Positions 50,888 through 61,739 of a stretch of DNA of 64,000 bases are shown here, piece after piece (positions within the stretch are counted from its first letter, which is position 1; the number at the start of each line of letters is the position of its first letter). This DNA comes from Diploscapter coronatus. Its lineage: Eukaryota > Nematoda > Chromadorea > Rhabditida > Rhabditidae. The position numbers were made by a program, and so were the translations under genes. The DNA is taken from contig OZ038423.1 in NCBI GenBank assembly GCA_964036155.1, positions 1,302,001 through 1,366,000 on the forward strand, written 5' to 3'. Below the pieces are notes generated by a model that saw only the letters and a program-made list of their open reading frames with translations, was not told the DNA's origin and made no database searches.

Positions 50888-51309
50888 AGTAATTCGGAAA
50901 AATAAATATTTCACGCAATAATAATACTTCAACAATTCAACTCGATAGTGAATTTTTTAAACATTTTCTGATACAAAGTTGGTGTTTCTAAATTTAATTC
51001 CCCGTCAATTTTATCTGCTTATTGACCTGCTCCCAATTTGGCGAGCCTGGAAACTTGTGTGCTATGCTGGCAAAAGTCTCGTTTCCATTTTCCGTTGTCT
51101 GAAATTTGCGCACCTGCGTCGATTCGCTGTAAAACAGGACAATTGTAGGCTTCCGCGCGCCCCGGATGTAGCGAATTAAATTTTTTTCTGCTCGACCCTC
51201 ACGAAACCATTGATTATTGTTCGTTCTGATTTTTTAACCTCGACAACTCTGGATTCGCTACCATTTGCATAGCTGCTTTCGCTCCCATGGCTCCTACGAG
51301 AAAGCCCAT

Positions 51310-51317
51310 ATAAAAGA
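51310..51317 (+). promoter_or_regulatory. TATA box of the thrombospondin-type gene
   Basis: CATATAAAAGATC lies 74 bases upstream of the start codon at 51384. This is a normal core-promoter distance for a gene without a long leader. Confidence 0.6.
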
Positions 51318-51383
51318 TCGTTTTTCGACGTGCCACGAGTCAAATGTAACGCGACACTTGCGGCTCAATCGCGCTGAATTGCA

Positions 51384-52699
51384 ATGCAGCTTGTAAGTCG
51401 TCCATTTTAAACTTTTTTTTTTAATTCATCTTCGACACTGCAGAAGTTCGCATCGTTGATTGCCTTGACTCTGATCGGATTTGGGAATTGCGCTGGAACG
51501 TGGTCCACCTGGGGAGCGACGTCGTCGACTTGCGGAGTTCGTCAGCGAAATCTTCTTCGCAGATAATTCCGAATCTTCAGAGCTGTCCAGCCGGAACCGT
51601 CAAGTGGGGCCGAACACGCACATGCATCCCCGATGCTCCTGGAGCCACTTGCGCGTAAGTTCACTTATCGTCGGAATGACTTGAATGAAATTGTCTGTGT
51701 CCAGCGGAGACCGCGTTGAGTGGACCCAATGCATGAGCACCACCACGAGTCCGCCTCAGACCACAACAACAAAACCACCGACGACCACAACGCCTCCACA
51801 AACAACCACAAGTAGGTTTTGAGTTCATAACCTTATAGGCTATTGTTGATGCCGAAATCTGAGAGGTCGAACATGAGAGGGGAGAGAGTAGCGATTTTAG
51901 GCCAGTCTCTTCTTTTCGTGTGGTATTTTCCGATTTTCTAACCAGTAAAAATAATTGTGCACCACTTTGCACACCCCTCCCAGATTTCGGCATCAATAAT
52001 ACAGCTGATTTCAGACGGATGCGATCAATGGGGGCAATGGGGAGCGTATGGGGCCTGCTCGAAGGACTGCGGAAACTGCGGAAGAAGAACGAGAACCAGA
52101 ACTTGCGACTCGCTGGCTACCTGCCCAAGCGTTCCTTGCACGTGCGTAGTTTTAAGATGCGAAAATTTGGGTCCCCTGTATTTACAGACGGATAGGGAGG
52201 GTAGTGAATGTAGAAGAAGCGGGGAAAGAAGAAAAGAGACGTCTGTAAATACAGGAGGTCGAAATTTTGCCATATTCTGAATTTCAGCGGTAACGCGACC
52301 GAGGAAGACCCAGCTATCTGCGGAGGGGACGACGTCTGCAAGGCTGAGGGTGGCTACGTTCAGCCCAACTGTTGTGCTGGAGTCAAGGTATGCTCTAAAT
52401 ACCTGAATAAATTCCTGAAATTCGCAATTCTAAAGGTTTACTGTAGTTGCCACCTTCTTTTCTGAGAAATAGTTTGGAGAAGAGAAAAAAGGCGGTAACT
52501 ACAAGGGACCATTTTAAACGACTTATTCTTCAAATTAGAGTTCACAATTCGAACTTTAAGCTGGAAACCAAGTTGAAAGCCATATATGTGGCAAATAACA
52601 AAAAAGACATTCACTTAACAGCCATAGAGAGCAATTTGCTTCCGCATTCTAAACGAAAAAAATGCTTTGTGTAACGATAATTTTTAGCTTTTTATTTGA
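51384..52699 (+). CDS. Secreted thrombospondin type-1-like, Cys-rich protein
   Basis: Exons 51384-51392, 51444-51536, 51581-51654, 51705-51811, 52015-52141, 52288-52387 and a tentative last exon 52688-52699 give 173 residues. Exons 1-2 form a signal peptide (MQLKFASLIALTLIGFGNCA). Repeat 1 has WSTWGATSSTCGSC and GRTRTC. A Thr/Pro mucin-like linker follows (TKPPTTTTPPQTTT). Repeat 2 is DQWGQWGAYGACSKDC then RTRTRTCDSLATC. A Cys-rich end (AICGGDDVC, then PNCCAGVK) completes it. This is a W-W-C type-1-like arrangement of secreted or cuticle-associated nematode proteins. Function unknown. The 44-base intron 51537-51580 is inferred because reading through it gives a stop. The last exon (four codons) rests only on an acceptor and phase; the stop could lie elsewhere. 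Confidence 0.75.
51841..52001. repeat. Foldback element, family E (thrombospondin-type gene, intron 4)
   Basis: TATTGTTGATGCCGAAATCTG and CAGATTTCGGCATCAATAATA ends, the most regular pair of the family. It fills most of the intron 51812-52014. Confidence 0.9.
52173..52258. repeat. Foldback element, family C (thrombospondin-type gene, intron 5)
   Basis: CCCCTGTATTTACAGACGG and CGTCTGTAAATACAGGAGG arms, purine-rich loop GGAGGGTAGTGAATGTAG as in the copy at 10200. Confidence 0.85.
52440..52506. repeat. Short foldback related to family A
   Basis: TGTAGTTGCCACCTTCTTTT and GAAAAAAGGCGGTAACTACA arms. Resembles the inner arms of family A without its outer ends. Confidence 0.6.
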
Positions 52700-54455
52700 A
52701 ATATTTAGACACTGGATCGTGTCGCTCGAACATATAAATGCGTCATGTAAACTACGCCAGAGGAAAACTATTGAACCCTTTTTTCGATCCACGATTTATA
52801 TAATTTAATAATCTATTGCCATTTCGCTATACTGCGATATTCCATGTTTATTACTTGTTACGTACAAAAATCTCAGCGAACTCGTGTTTTTTTTTGTCTT
52901 TGCCATATTTCACATTTTCTCATGCTCATTTTATGTTGTTCATCATTTTCTCCAATATTTCCATACCGTGTGCATTCGTGATACTCATATGATAAACGTT
53001 CGTGTATATAGTATGGCCAAAATATACAACGTCCTTTTTTCGATGGTAATAATAAATTTCAATTTGTTGACAGACCCATACACTAATTATTATTGAAATA
53101 AATCCCTATTTATAAATGTGTATGTAAGCTGACCAGAAAACATCGCCCTTTGTGAAATAATGTAGTCGGGCTATTTATCTGCGGTAGCTCGCTTATTACG
53201 TAGAAACCACAAGTCGGTCTTTGTTAAATGTCGCAGAATACGCAGAATATCAAGCATTTGATTATCTGAAAGCCCATTTTCCAGATTCTAAATCTTTAAA
53301 AATTTCCACAACGATTCATCCTGCGCGAAGTTGTGACCATTTGAAGCGAGTGCGTTGTGTCCCTCCTTTCTTCCCAATTCCACCGTCGAGCTATTCCTCT
53401 TATTCTGCAGGTGTTTTTGAGAACCTTGAATTTTGCTTGGACTAAATTATTTTTAATAGAATTTCGCTAGAAATCGACTGGAGAAATAAACTCAATGATT
53501 TTATTTATTAAAGTTCGAAATGGAGCGAATTTCCATAAAAAATACTGCTTTTTGGTAAGACTTTGATGCAGAAATCGAAGTTACTCGAAAAATTGTTGAA
53601 TTTTGCTTTCACTAAAATAGGTTTTCGAAAACGCTCTACAAGATTAGACTTGTTCAAGAATTATGCTAAACTATAACGGTAGTACTATACCGTCTTGCGT
53701 TTATTATACAAATTTCGTTAGGTGATTTATAATGAAAACATGTATCTTTATGAAAGGAACAACTCGTTTACATTGTTTTTCTATGAAAAATAATATTTTC
53801 TGATAAAATCGGCTTTCAACAGTTTTGCGTTAGCTTGGCGGTTTTTGTCCCCTTTTCAAAGGCAAAAGTGAGCGTGGCTTGTGGTCTCTATTTATTATGT
53901 ACTTCCGAAAACTCACCGATATTTTTCCGAACAACAATTTTGGACGTTTCTCATAAATTTCTCCCGATTTGTTTCTTTACTGCTTTCCTTCATTTTTCTT
54001 CCCCCCTACCTTTCTTCGTCGCGCGTATTTTTGTCCAGTTTGTTTGTGTCGTTTCTCTGCGTGTCTGGCTTACTTTTCACTCTCAAATATTCTCACTATT
54101 TCCAAGTTGTTTACGTCGAATCGAGTGTATGGTGTCTGTCGTGTCTGGCGCTCTAGACACTCCTCTCCTCTCCCCCACTACTTCTCTATCAACGGTCCTA
54201 GAACTATGTTATTCTATTTTGTGATATTATATCATTAATATATGTGCTTTTTAATCCATTTTCATCTTACACCCCTTAAATATCGATATTTTAGCGGTCA
54301 TTTTGAGTTTTTTCTTGTATAGACGATATTTTCCCAATCAAAACAACCTCCTTTCAATGTTCGGCTTTCGAAATAAGGCAACATCACGCAGGCTGTTTAT
54401 TTCATGTATCGTTTTAGGGCTTTAATCATAATATTGCCGACCCTATTTGCTCAGA
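52700..54455. other. Intergenic region upstream of pdk-1
   Basis: AT-rich. AATAAA near 53095 may end the thrombospondin-type transcript. An open stretch at 53221-53445 has a coding-like run (EYAEYQAFDYLKAHFPDS) but no ATG, acceptor or partner exon. TGCTCAG at 54448-54454 is a strong acceptor two bases before the pdk-1 ATG. Confidence 0.5.
54448..54454 (+). promoter_or_regulatory. Probable spliced-leader acceptor of pdk-1
   Basis: TGCTCAG directly precedes A-ATG. Such tight spacing is typical of trans-spliced nematode mRNAs. Confidence 0.5.
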
Positions 54456-57400
54456 ATGGACTCTGTAATGCGTATTTGGCGGTCGTTAGGTAGTGTGATT
54501 GAGTTTAGAAAGAAGTCAAAGCATCGGAACAAAGACGAAACTTGTACGGTGAGTTACTATGCATTAAAACTATTGATTATCTTCTATATATTATTAATAT
54601 AATTTAAACATATTTCAGCAATGCCAAAACGGAACTGTCTGTACCTCATCTAAGCACTCATGTTCTGGCTCTACAGCAGCGGGGAAACTAGATTTGTGGC
54701 TCAATGAGCAGAAGCAAAATTTGAATGGCAAATTTGATATAGCTGATGTCTCTTTAAATGATGTACAATTTATACGGTCTATTGGGGATGGATCCTTCAG
54801 TACTGTAAGTATCTACTTTCAAATATTTATTTTGAGAAGAAAGCAAACAAATTTAGGTCTACAAGGCAAAAGATGTGAAGCGGAATTTGATCATAGCTAT
54901 GAAGGTAATTGATTTTTTATTATCTTTGTTCCGAGTTTACTGATAATTTCTCAGATAATTCAACGTACCCACATCGAACGGCACGATAAAGTTGCCGCGA
55001 TTGAACGTGAAAGGAATATTCTTCACTATTTGACGTACGAAAAGGGCGGAAATTGCTTCGTGCCCTCGCTCTACGCGACTTTTCAGAATGATTCATACAT
55101 TTGTAAGTCTAATCATAACTTCCTACTGATAACAAAATAGTGAGTGAGAGTTATCATGCTTTCCACATTTTAGAGCAAAAATATTAGTCAGTGTCTTTAA
55201 AATGAAGACGAGCAACAATATTTCGATAAATTAAGGATAAAAGCTGACTTATTGAGACAAACTGTAATGATAATAATGGCTTCCTGTATTCCACATCCAC
55301 TTTTTTTTCTTTCCCCCTACCTCCCTCCCCTACTCTCTTCTCACAAAATGAATGTGGATATGGACTGTAAAAGGCTGATAATAATATATATTTAAAAATT
55401 TAGTCATTGGGACTTCATTCGCTGAGAAAGGCGATATGGCCGGAGCGTTGAAATTCTTCGGATTCTTCGACGTTGCGACTACGAAATTTTTCATCGCTGA
55501 AATTATCGCTGCTCTGGAATTCATCCATGGGTATTCGTTTTTCAATTTTTCTTTAAATAAATTTAAGATTTCTAGATATGGTATAATTCATCGAGATCTA
55601 AAGCCAGCTAATATTTTGATAAAAGGAGATAGTCACATAATGATAACCGACTTTGGAAGCGCTAATATAACAAAAGGTGAGTCAAATATATTTTTTTAAT
55701 TCTTTTAAAACATATTTAAGATATGCCTATCATATTCAAAAACTCCCCAAAATCTTCTTCGAATGAAATAAAACAAATCGCCAACAATGATAAATCATCA
55801 GACGATCAATTATCTTTAACAATGGCTGAAAATGACGAAAGTGGAAAGGAAAACCATATCAATTCCGAATCGCAATCTTCGAATTCGTCATTTGAAAAGG
55901 ATAACGAAAATGATGGTATATTATAAAATGTGGCAGTTTGGAAACCGCGAGATCACGAGACACGATACATCGAGAAATAGTGTGTGAAAAGAACGTCTAT
56001 CATCCCCCATATCCTATCTTAACTCTATACTATTTCACCTATGTTTCGTGATCTCGTGGTCTCGCGGTTTCCAAAGTCTTAAAATATATATATATATATT
56101 TTTTTAAATATACCCATTTAAAGGTATCAAATTTAAGAAAACGAAGCAACCGAACGCCAAAGACGCTCTACATTTGTTGGCACTGCTCAATATGTCAGTC
56201 CTGAAATGCTCAGCGGAGAGGAAATTAATGAGGGGTATTGTTAATACCGAAATCCGGGAGGTCGAAAATGAAAGGGAAAAAGAAGCGATTTTAGAGCCAG
56301 TCTTTCTCCTTTTCTCGTGCTGTTTCTCGCCTTTCTAACCACTAAAAATAACTGTACCACTTTGCACATCTCCCAAATTTCAGCATCAACAATAAATTAA
56401 TTCTATTATTAAATATTACTATATTGCTTTTTTTTATTTTAGGGTTGATATCTGGGCCCTCGGATGCATAATTTACCAGTGCTTGTGTGGTCAAGCACCT
56501 TTCCGCGCTGTGAACAATTACCACCTGATGAAGAAGATCCAGTCACTCAGTTATAAATTCCCACACGACTTCGACGCTCAGGCACAGGATTGTGTGGAGA
56601 AAATACTGGTTCAAAAATGGCTTTAAAATCAAAATACCGAATAAAACTAAGGTTGTGGACGCTTCCAAACGCTTGGGGGTCGTATCTTTGCAAGAACTCA
56701 AGCAGCACTCGCTTTTCGAGGGAATTGACTGGTCCAAATCCCTGCAGACAGTTCCTCAAAGATTGATCGACTACACTCCTAAAGCTGGTAGACCAAGGGT
56801 TGTCTTTTTCTTGATACAGAAAAATTTCAGGACCCGACCCGGACCCGAAAGACCTCGAATTGGGATTCAATGAGAAAATCATGCAGAACATTATGAATAT
56901 GGAGCGCTCCGACGGAACTGACGAGCTTGGATTGTAAATTCTTTTTTCGAATTCCTTTTTCTAGTTCTTCTTTTTCAGAATGAGGAATGTTGACTTCGAG
57001 AAATTCCTGCCGAATGGGGTCTCGGATGACGATCAGTAACAGACTTTTTCTGGATCATATAATTGTTTTCTGATTTAGTGAGCATCTAACGAAGCTGTTG
57101 AACGCAAAGAAGGCTGCTACAATTCGGGAGAAGAAATTAGAGAAACAGCGAAGGGAGCACCCCTACCACAAGTAATTTTAGCAGGATTTCAAATATTTTA
57201 TTGCTAAATATAAATATAAATGCATTATTTTTCTTATGGTAAGATATGTAGGAGACTACTGCAATTTAGCAATGTAGCAGACTTTCAGAGCTGTTTTAAT
57301 CGAGATCCTAGGATGATCCGTTATTTCATTGTTCAAATCCAATCTTAACTTAATCCCCCTTTCTCCGTTTCCACGTTATTTTGCTTGCAGATTTGTGAAT

Positions 57401-58176
57401 GATAATCTGATCATCAAAGCGGGGCTTCTCGACAAGAAGCGCGGCCTCTTCGCGAAGCGCCGAATGTTTTTACTAACCGAGGTAGACATAACAAATCTTC
57501 AAAAATAACAGACTATTGCAATGCTTCCGAGTTTTTTGTTTTTTTTAATGGACGGGCATATTTGCTCTCCCTTTCTTTCCTTTAACAAAGGGAGAAAGGT
57601 CACGCCCACTAAACCATGCGGCATTGCATAGACTATTCCTCCTATTGAAGCCACAATAGCTTGAAAATAAATCGAAAAGTGAGACAATTCAGGGCCCCCA
57701 CTTCTACTACGTCGATCCTGCAGAAATGTGCCTGAAAGGAGAGGTGCCTTGGTCGCCCTGCATGAACATCGAGGCGACCAGCTTCAGGACGATCCAAATT
57801 CAGACGGTATGAGGATAAACTCCTATCAGATGAAATTTGATGCCCTGAATTTAGCCTGACCGAGTTTATTTCTTGTTCGACAACGATAGACGCTCAGTCG
57901 AATGGGTTCAAACTTTGAACAAAGTGAAGACCACATATGCAGAAACGATAAAGAAAGTCTATGATAGAGCCATATTGGAGGATAACTTTGAAACCATTTA
58001 TGGCAAGAAACGATCTGAAAAGGTATATTTGAAATAAAAATCACCAATTTGATTTCAAATTTTAGGAACTCGAAAAACTGCTTCGAGAGAAACGAAAAAA
58101 ACGCGAAAAGGCTGAACAACGCCAGAAAGAACTCGAAGCTAAGCAGTCGAAAAAAAAGAAGAATCAGATCCTCTGA
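54456..58176 (+). CDS. pdk-1: 3-phosphoinositide-dependent protein kinase 1
   Basis: Seventeen exons: 54456-54548, 54619-54804, 54857-54904, 54955-55102, 55404-55530, 55576-55676, 55721-55915, 56138-56234, 56443-56608, 56652-56787, 56831-56933, 56979-57035, 57079-57171, 57391-57481, 57693-57806, 57855-58022, 58066-58176. They give 677 residues with all phases consistent. PDK1 phosphorylates the activation loop of AKT, SGK and other AGC kinases downstream of PI3K. Kinase landmarks: Gly loop RSIGDGSFSTVYKAKD, catalytic Lys IAMK (about residue 109), HRDLKPAN, DFG, STFVGTAQYVSPEM, DIWALGCIIYQCLCGQAPF. A PH domain follows (IIKAGLLDKKRGLFAKRR, then TIQIQTPDRVYFLFD), which binds phosphoinositides. 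The C-terminus adds a charged helix (REKRKKREKAEQRQKELEA). Exon 7 inserts 65 residues in the activation loop. The loop residue before FVGT is Thr, with Ser one earlier; human PDK1 has Ser241 there. Confidence 0.96.
55279..55363. repeat. Foldback element, family D (pdk-1 intron 4)
   Basis: TTCCTGTATTCCACATCCAC and GAATGTGGATATGGACTG arms, a pyrimidine-rich loop (CCCCCTACCTCCCTCCCC). Confidence 0.65.
55721..55915 (+). other. pdk-1: pdk-1 exon 7: phase-symmetric insert in the activation loop
   Basis: 195 bases, starting and ending within a codon at the same phase, so skipping it keeps the frame (K, then ENEATERQRRSTFVG). It encodes Ser/Asn/Asp/Glu-rich sequence (SPKSSSNEIKQIANND, then SQSSNSSFEKDNENDG). 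Without it the DFG-to-FVGT distance is close to that of human PDK1. Likely an alternatively spliced cassette or a lineage-specific insertion. Confidence 0.6.
55939..56075. repeat. Foldback element, family B4 (pdk-1 intron 7)
   Basis: TTGGAAACCGCGAGATCACGA and TCGTGATCTCGTGGTCTCG arms, CGAGAAATAGTGTGTG and ATACTATTTCACC core. It lies just after the cassette-like exon 7. Confidence 0.85.
56236..56394. repeat. Foldback element, family E, forming the 5' splice site of pdk-1 intron 8
   Basis: TATTGTTAATACCGAAATCCG and ATTTCAGCATCAACAATA ends. The element begins one base after the exon: GAGG|G then TATTG. The intron donor GTATTG is therefore host G plus element sequence, the same layout as at 37575. 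Confidence 0.85.
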
Positions 58177-58795
58177 TTTTGATATGTTTGTTTTTTCTTT
58201 ATAAAATAGGTAGACGCTAGGATATCCTCAACTTTCACTGAAAATGCCTCACTCCGATTATTCGATTGATGAATTTGAATATGTTGTTGATTAAGTTCAG
58301 ACCTAGGACGGAGCATAAGCCAAAATTTCCGAGAGTGTACCCGCTTTGAGTCAAAATATTTTCTAAAAACTTGTGTTCGAATCGCTCAATATACTATAAA
58401 TTTCTATAGCAAAATTACCCGTTTGGGGCCCCCGTCCAAGATGTATCATTCTGGCTGAAGGTCTGCCCCGGGTCTGACAGCTGATTTCTGAAATCAACGA
58501 TAGGTCGACCTTTTCAAACGCGCTGCCTTGGCACTTCGCCTTCAATTCATTTTTAACAAAAACTTCATTTTCAAACATACTCCTTGTGATATATCATGAA
58601 TGTGACTCCATACTCAAATCAATAATCATTTAGAAGTGCACAAATACCCTAAAAGGATATGTTTATTGGGCATTCTCATATTAAAGGATACATATAGTTT
58701 GTTGATGATGATGATGTATATAAAATAATATATTAATCCTAATAAATTTGTGACCTACAATTATCACATTGTACTTGAAAGAAAGAGATATTGCT
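58177..58795. other. Tail-to-tail gap between pdk-1 and the coiled-coil gene
   Basis: 3' UTRs of two convergent genes. TTTATT near 58662 could give the minus-strand polyadenylation signal. A partial copy of family J-like sequence (CAGACCTAGGACGG) occurs at about 58300. No gene. Confidence 0.5.
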
Positions 58796-61692
58796 TTAAT
58801 CAGTTTGATGTGGGGCTACAGTTGCTACTTTTTGCCCTGTGTATTTCTCCAAATATGCTGCATGTTTCTTCAGCACTGTCCGTACGCTCTCATTTCTAAA
58901 ATAGCATACAGATTGGCGCAATTTATCGAAATTTAATTACCGGTTAGGCGTATCAGGCTCGGCTTCAGTAGGAATCATTCTTGGGGACTTTGACAGATGA
59001 GGAGGATTCGGGACATTTTGCTGATATTGCCTTGGAGATGGGTCGATCAAAACTCCGCCCAGCTGATTCCGAATTTTCTCGATTTCAACACACTCCTCCA
59101 TCAGGGAATATTCGAGTTGCTGCAGCTAAAATTTATAGGCTTAATCTCGAAGATTAAACTAGAACAATAACCTGTCTAAGTTTGGACTCGTAGTGACCCT
59201 TCATATTTTCCAAATTCATTTCGACGCTTAAGACTTGCTGCAGACGATTGTGTAACGCGGTGGCTTCACCTTTCAGACGATTAACGTCTGCGTCTCGTTT
59301 TCTGAGTTTAATATATATTTTTTTTTTAAATTAAAAAAAAAAAACGATTTTTTTCGATTACATGTAAAACTCGTCCGTTTCCTGCCTCAAAATGGCTTTT
59401 TCGGAGCTCAGCCTGACTATTAGATCGTGTTGCTCCTCATAGAATTTGGCCTGAAATTTAAAAATTTTGAAATATTCAGGGAATTTTGAATCTACTTTTC
59501 GCTGCTCAAAACTTTTCCGCTCCTTTTCAATCGAATCCACTAAATGGCGCTGTTCATCGTGGAAAATCTGCCGCTCTGCTTTCAGCTTTCGCCACTCGTC
59601 TCGAACTTTCCATTTTTCCTGGAATTATAAAAAGAAAAAAAACATTGAACTCTTTGATTGCCAATGACCGATAACTTGAGACGAAATAAATAATGTACAG
59701 GTTCGAATATGCAGTGTGCATTGCGTATGCACAAATAGTCGTTTAGCTCATTCCTTGAATATGATGTAATAGCGTAAAGCCTGCTGTGAACAACGCACTA
59801 ATTTGCACGTATCAAAGTTCGTGTCATTTACCTCGCCTCAAGTAATCGGTCATTTACAATAAAATAGCCTTGAAATTTTTTAATAAATGTTTAGCCTGAG
59901 ATAGTTTTGAGGGTCGTAATTAGCCAATCAAGCATTTTAACAGATCAAATTACCTGCTCCACCGAAGATTCTTGATTTTTCACTAATTCGCTTAGTTTAT
60001 AGTTTAATTCGTGGACCTTTCTTCTTTCTTCTTCCAACTTGTCCAAATCCGATTTCAATCTCAAAATTAATGATGGAATTTTAAACGCATTTGCTATTTG
60101 ATTTACATCGTTTCTCGGCTTTCAAGTTGAGTTTCCTTTATTTGAATCTGAGTTTCTCGGACTTCCATGCTTCTGTCCTGCATGTTCTGGAGCCCGTCTT
60201 TCATGTGTTCGATGGTCGATGATAAACTCTCGACCTTATTCACAACTGCGGCGACATCTCTGAAGAATCGACTTATTAAAAATTGGAAAAGCTCATGTTA
60301 AATATAAAAGAATCAGACCAGAGATAGAAGTCATCAAGGAAAACATAAACAAAAAATGGCAACCTGGAAAAAAACTCGACGAAATAGTGTTGGAAAAGAA
60401 CACACACAAAACCTCTCCCCTATTCCTACCTTATACTATTTCGTATTTCTTGTCGTCTTGTTGTTTTCCAGATTGTCAAAAAGATTAAATCAAGAATTTG
60501 TCTTGCCTTGACTGCCCGCTAGCTCCTTGCATAGCGTCTAGCTGACGTTCGTAAGAGCTTTTTATCCTTTCCAGCTCCAGTTTATGCTCGTCATTGATTT
60601 TCGTCAATTGACTTCTGAAATTTTCGGCATTTATCGAAGAAAAATATAGGCTTAACTTACTCATGTTGCAATTTGGCATCTTCAAGCCGTCTTTCGCATT
60701 CCTTTTCCTTCTTTTCCATTTTATCACGCCAGAATTGCTCCGTCTCTTCCTCGTCCTCACGCCTGCGTCTCTTCAACTCATCGATCTCTCGCACCTGCCT
60801 CTCGATCTCTGCCTCTAGTCTGGAATATCGATTTTTGCGCTTTTCCCTCGTTTTTTTTACCGCTGTATTTTACTGTCGTCAATTTTCGAAGTTTGAGGAA
60901 TTTCTTGTTGAGGAGCAGTTTGTTCCCGTCGACTTCCAATAGAAGTTCCCAATCTGGAGGGTCGAGATAGACTAGATTTCATTTTGTTTTTTCATATAGA
61001 AAGATCAAATTTCTACCTATCACTGCCAGACTTAGCATCATTTGAAGTCGATTCTCCGAAAATACTATCCAAATTTGATTTAGTCGGAGTTAATTTTCTT
61101 GTGGGTTCAGGTGCGTTGGAAGTTATTAAAGACGCTGAGTCTTGAAAAGTCACTGTGGGTTTTCTGGCCGGTGCTGTGCCCTAAAATTAGCATAATAAAA
61201 TGGCAATTAATAAAATTAGCAAATAGTACGGATATTGATGAATTTTTAAAGGTACTTCAGGAAAATATACCAACATGCTTCATGTGGTTTTGAATGCAAA
61301 TTTTTGAACACATGTCGTACTATTTTTAATGGCATATTAAAATTGAAAGGCTTCTTGTAAAGCCGTACACTAGCAAAACAGGGATAAAGGCAGGAGCTCG
61401 GTAGATTAGAACAACGTTGTTTCTAGAGACTCTGCTGCATACATTCGGCTCATCATTTTGAGACCGAACATAGCCTACCTTTCCCTACTCCTTGTATAGT
61501 CGTATAGATTTGAAAAGTGTACGGGCTTTTACAAGAAGCCAAATTTAAATCAATTTTTGTCCTTGCCCCTCTAGGTCCAAATAGCGTATCGGCAATAGAC
61601 AATGAGGATGCTGGGCTCTGGGTTGAAGTGGCTGGTTTGCGCTTTGGGCCCGAAGACGGTCGCCGGAACAGGGAGTTCTCGAGATCTTCCAT
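58796..61692 (-). CDS. Coiled-coil protein, possibly FBF1/DYF-19-like (ciliary transition fibre)
   Basis: Twelve minus-strand exons: 61692-61567, 61180-61017, 60953-60861, 60819-60661, 60614-60507, 60259-60107, 60059-59954, 59618-59496, 59450-59362, 59301-59172, 59125-58941, 58895-58796. They give 511 residues with consistent phases. The N-terminal third is disordered, with two similar short motifs (LSIADTLFGPRG and NLDSIFGES). From about residue 135 the protein is a long charged coiled coil (LEAEIERQVREIDELKRRR, KINDEHKLELERIKSSYE, LDKLEEERRKVHELNYKL). This order, short xxLFG motifs then a long coiled coil, resembles Fas-binding factor 1 (DYF-19 in C. elegans), a transition-fibre protein of cilia. 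That name is a guess from layout, not from a decisive motif. The intron after 60507 is GC-AG (AG|GCAAGA) and reading phase requires it. The first intron also seems to need a GC donor (GGG|GCAAGG). Confidence 0.7.
59667..59854. repeat. Foldback element, family H (coiled-coil gene intron 7)
   Basis: AATGACCGATAACTTGAGACG and CTCAAGTAATCGGTCATT ends. GTGCGTATGCACAAATAG and AACGCACTAATTTGCACG inside match the copy at 20364 in reverse. Confidence 0.75.
60360..60473. repeat. Foldback element, family B5 (coiled-coil gene intron 5)
   Basis: CAACCTGGAAAAAAACTCGAC and TGTCGTCTTGTTGTTTTCC arms, GACGAAATAGTGTTGG and ATACTATTTCGTA core. Confidence 0.75.
61347..61541. repeat. Foldback element, family I (coiled-coil gene intron 1)
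   Basis: GGCTTCTTGTAAAGCCGTACAC and GTGTACGGGCTTTTACAAG plus AAGCC ends, loop about 150 bases. Single copy in this window. Confidence 0.8.
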
Positions 61693-61739
61693 GCCCTGAA
61701 ATAGTTCCTTTCGTAACTTGGAGAATTTCCAACTTCGCT

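Noticed and set aside
53221..53445. Coding-like stretch (EYAEYQAFDYLKAHF) upstream of pdk-1
   Set aside because: No ATG, acceptor or donor that links it in phase to pdk-1 or to another exon.
61550..61699. GT donor TTCTT|GTAAAA inside the family I element as end of coiled-coil exon 1
   Set aside because: It leaves phase 1, whereas the next exon needs phase 0. A GC donor at 61566 fits better, though this junction stays unproven.
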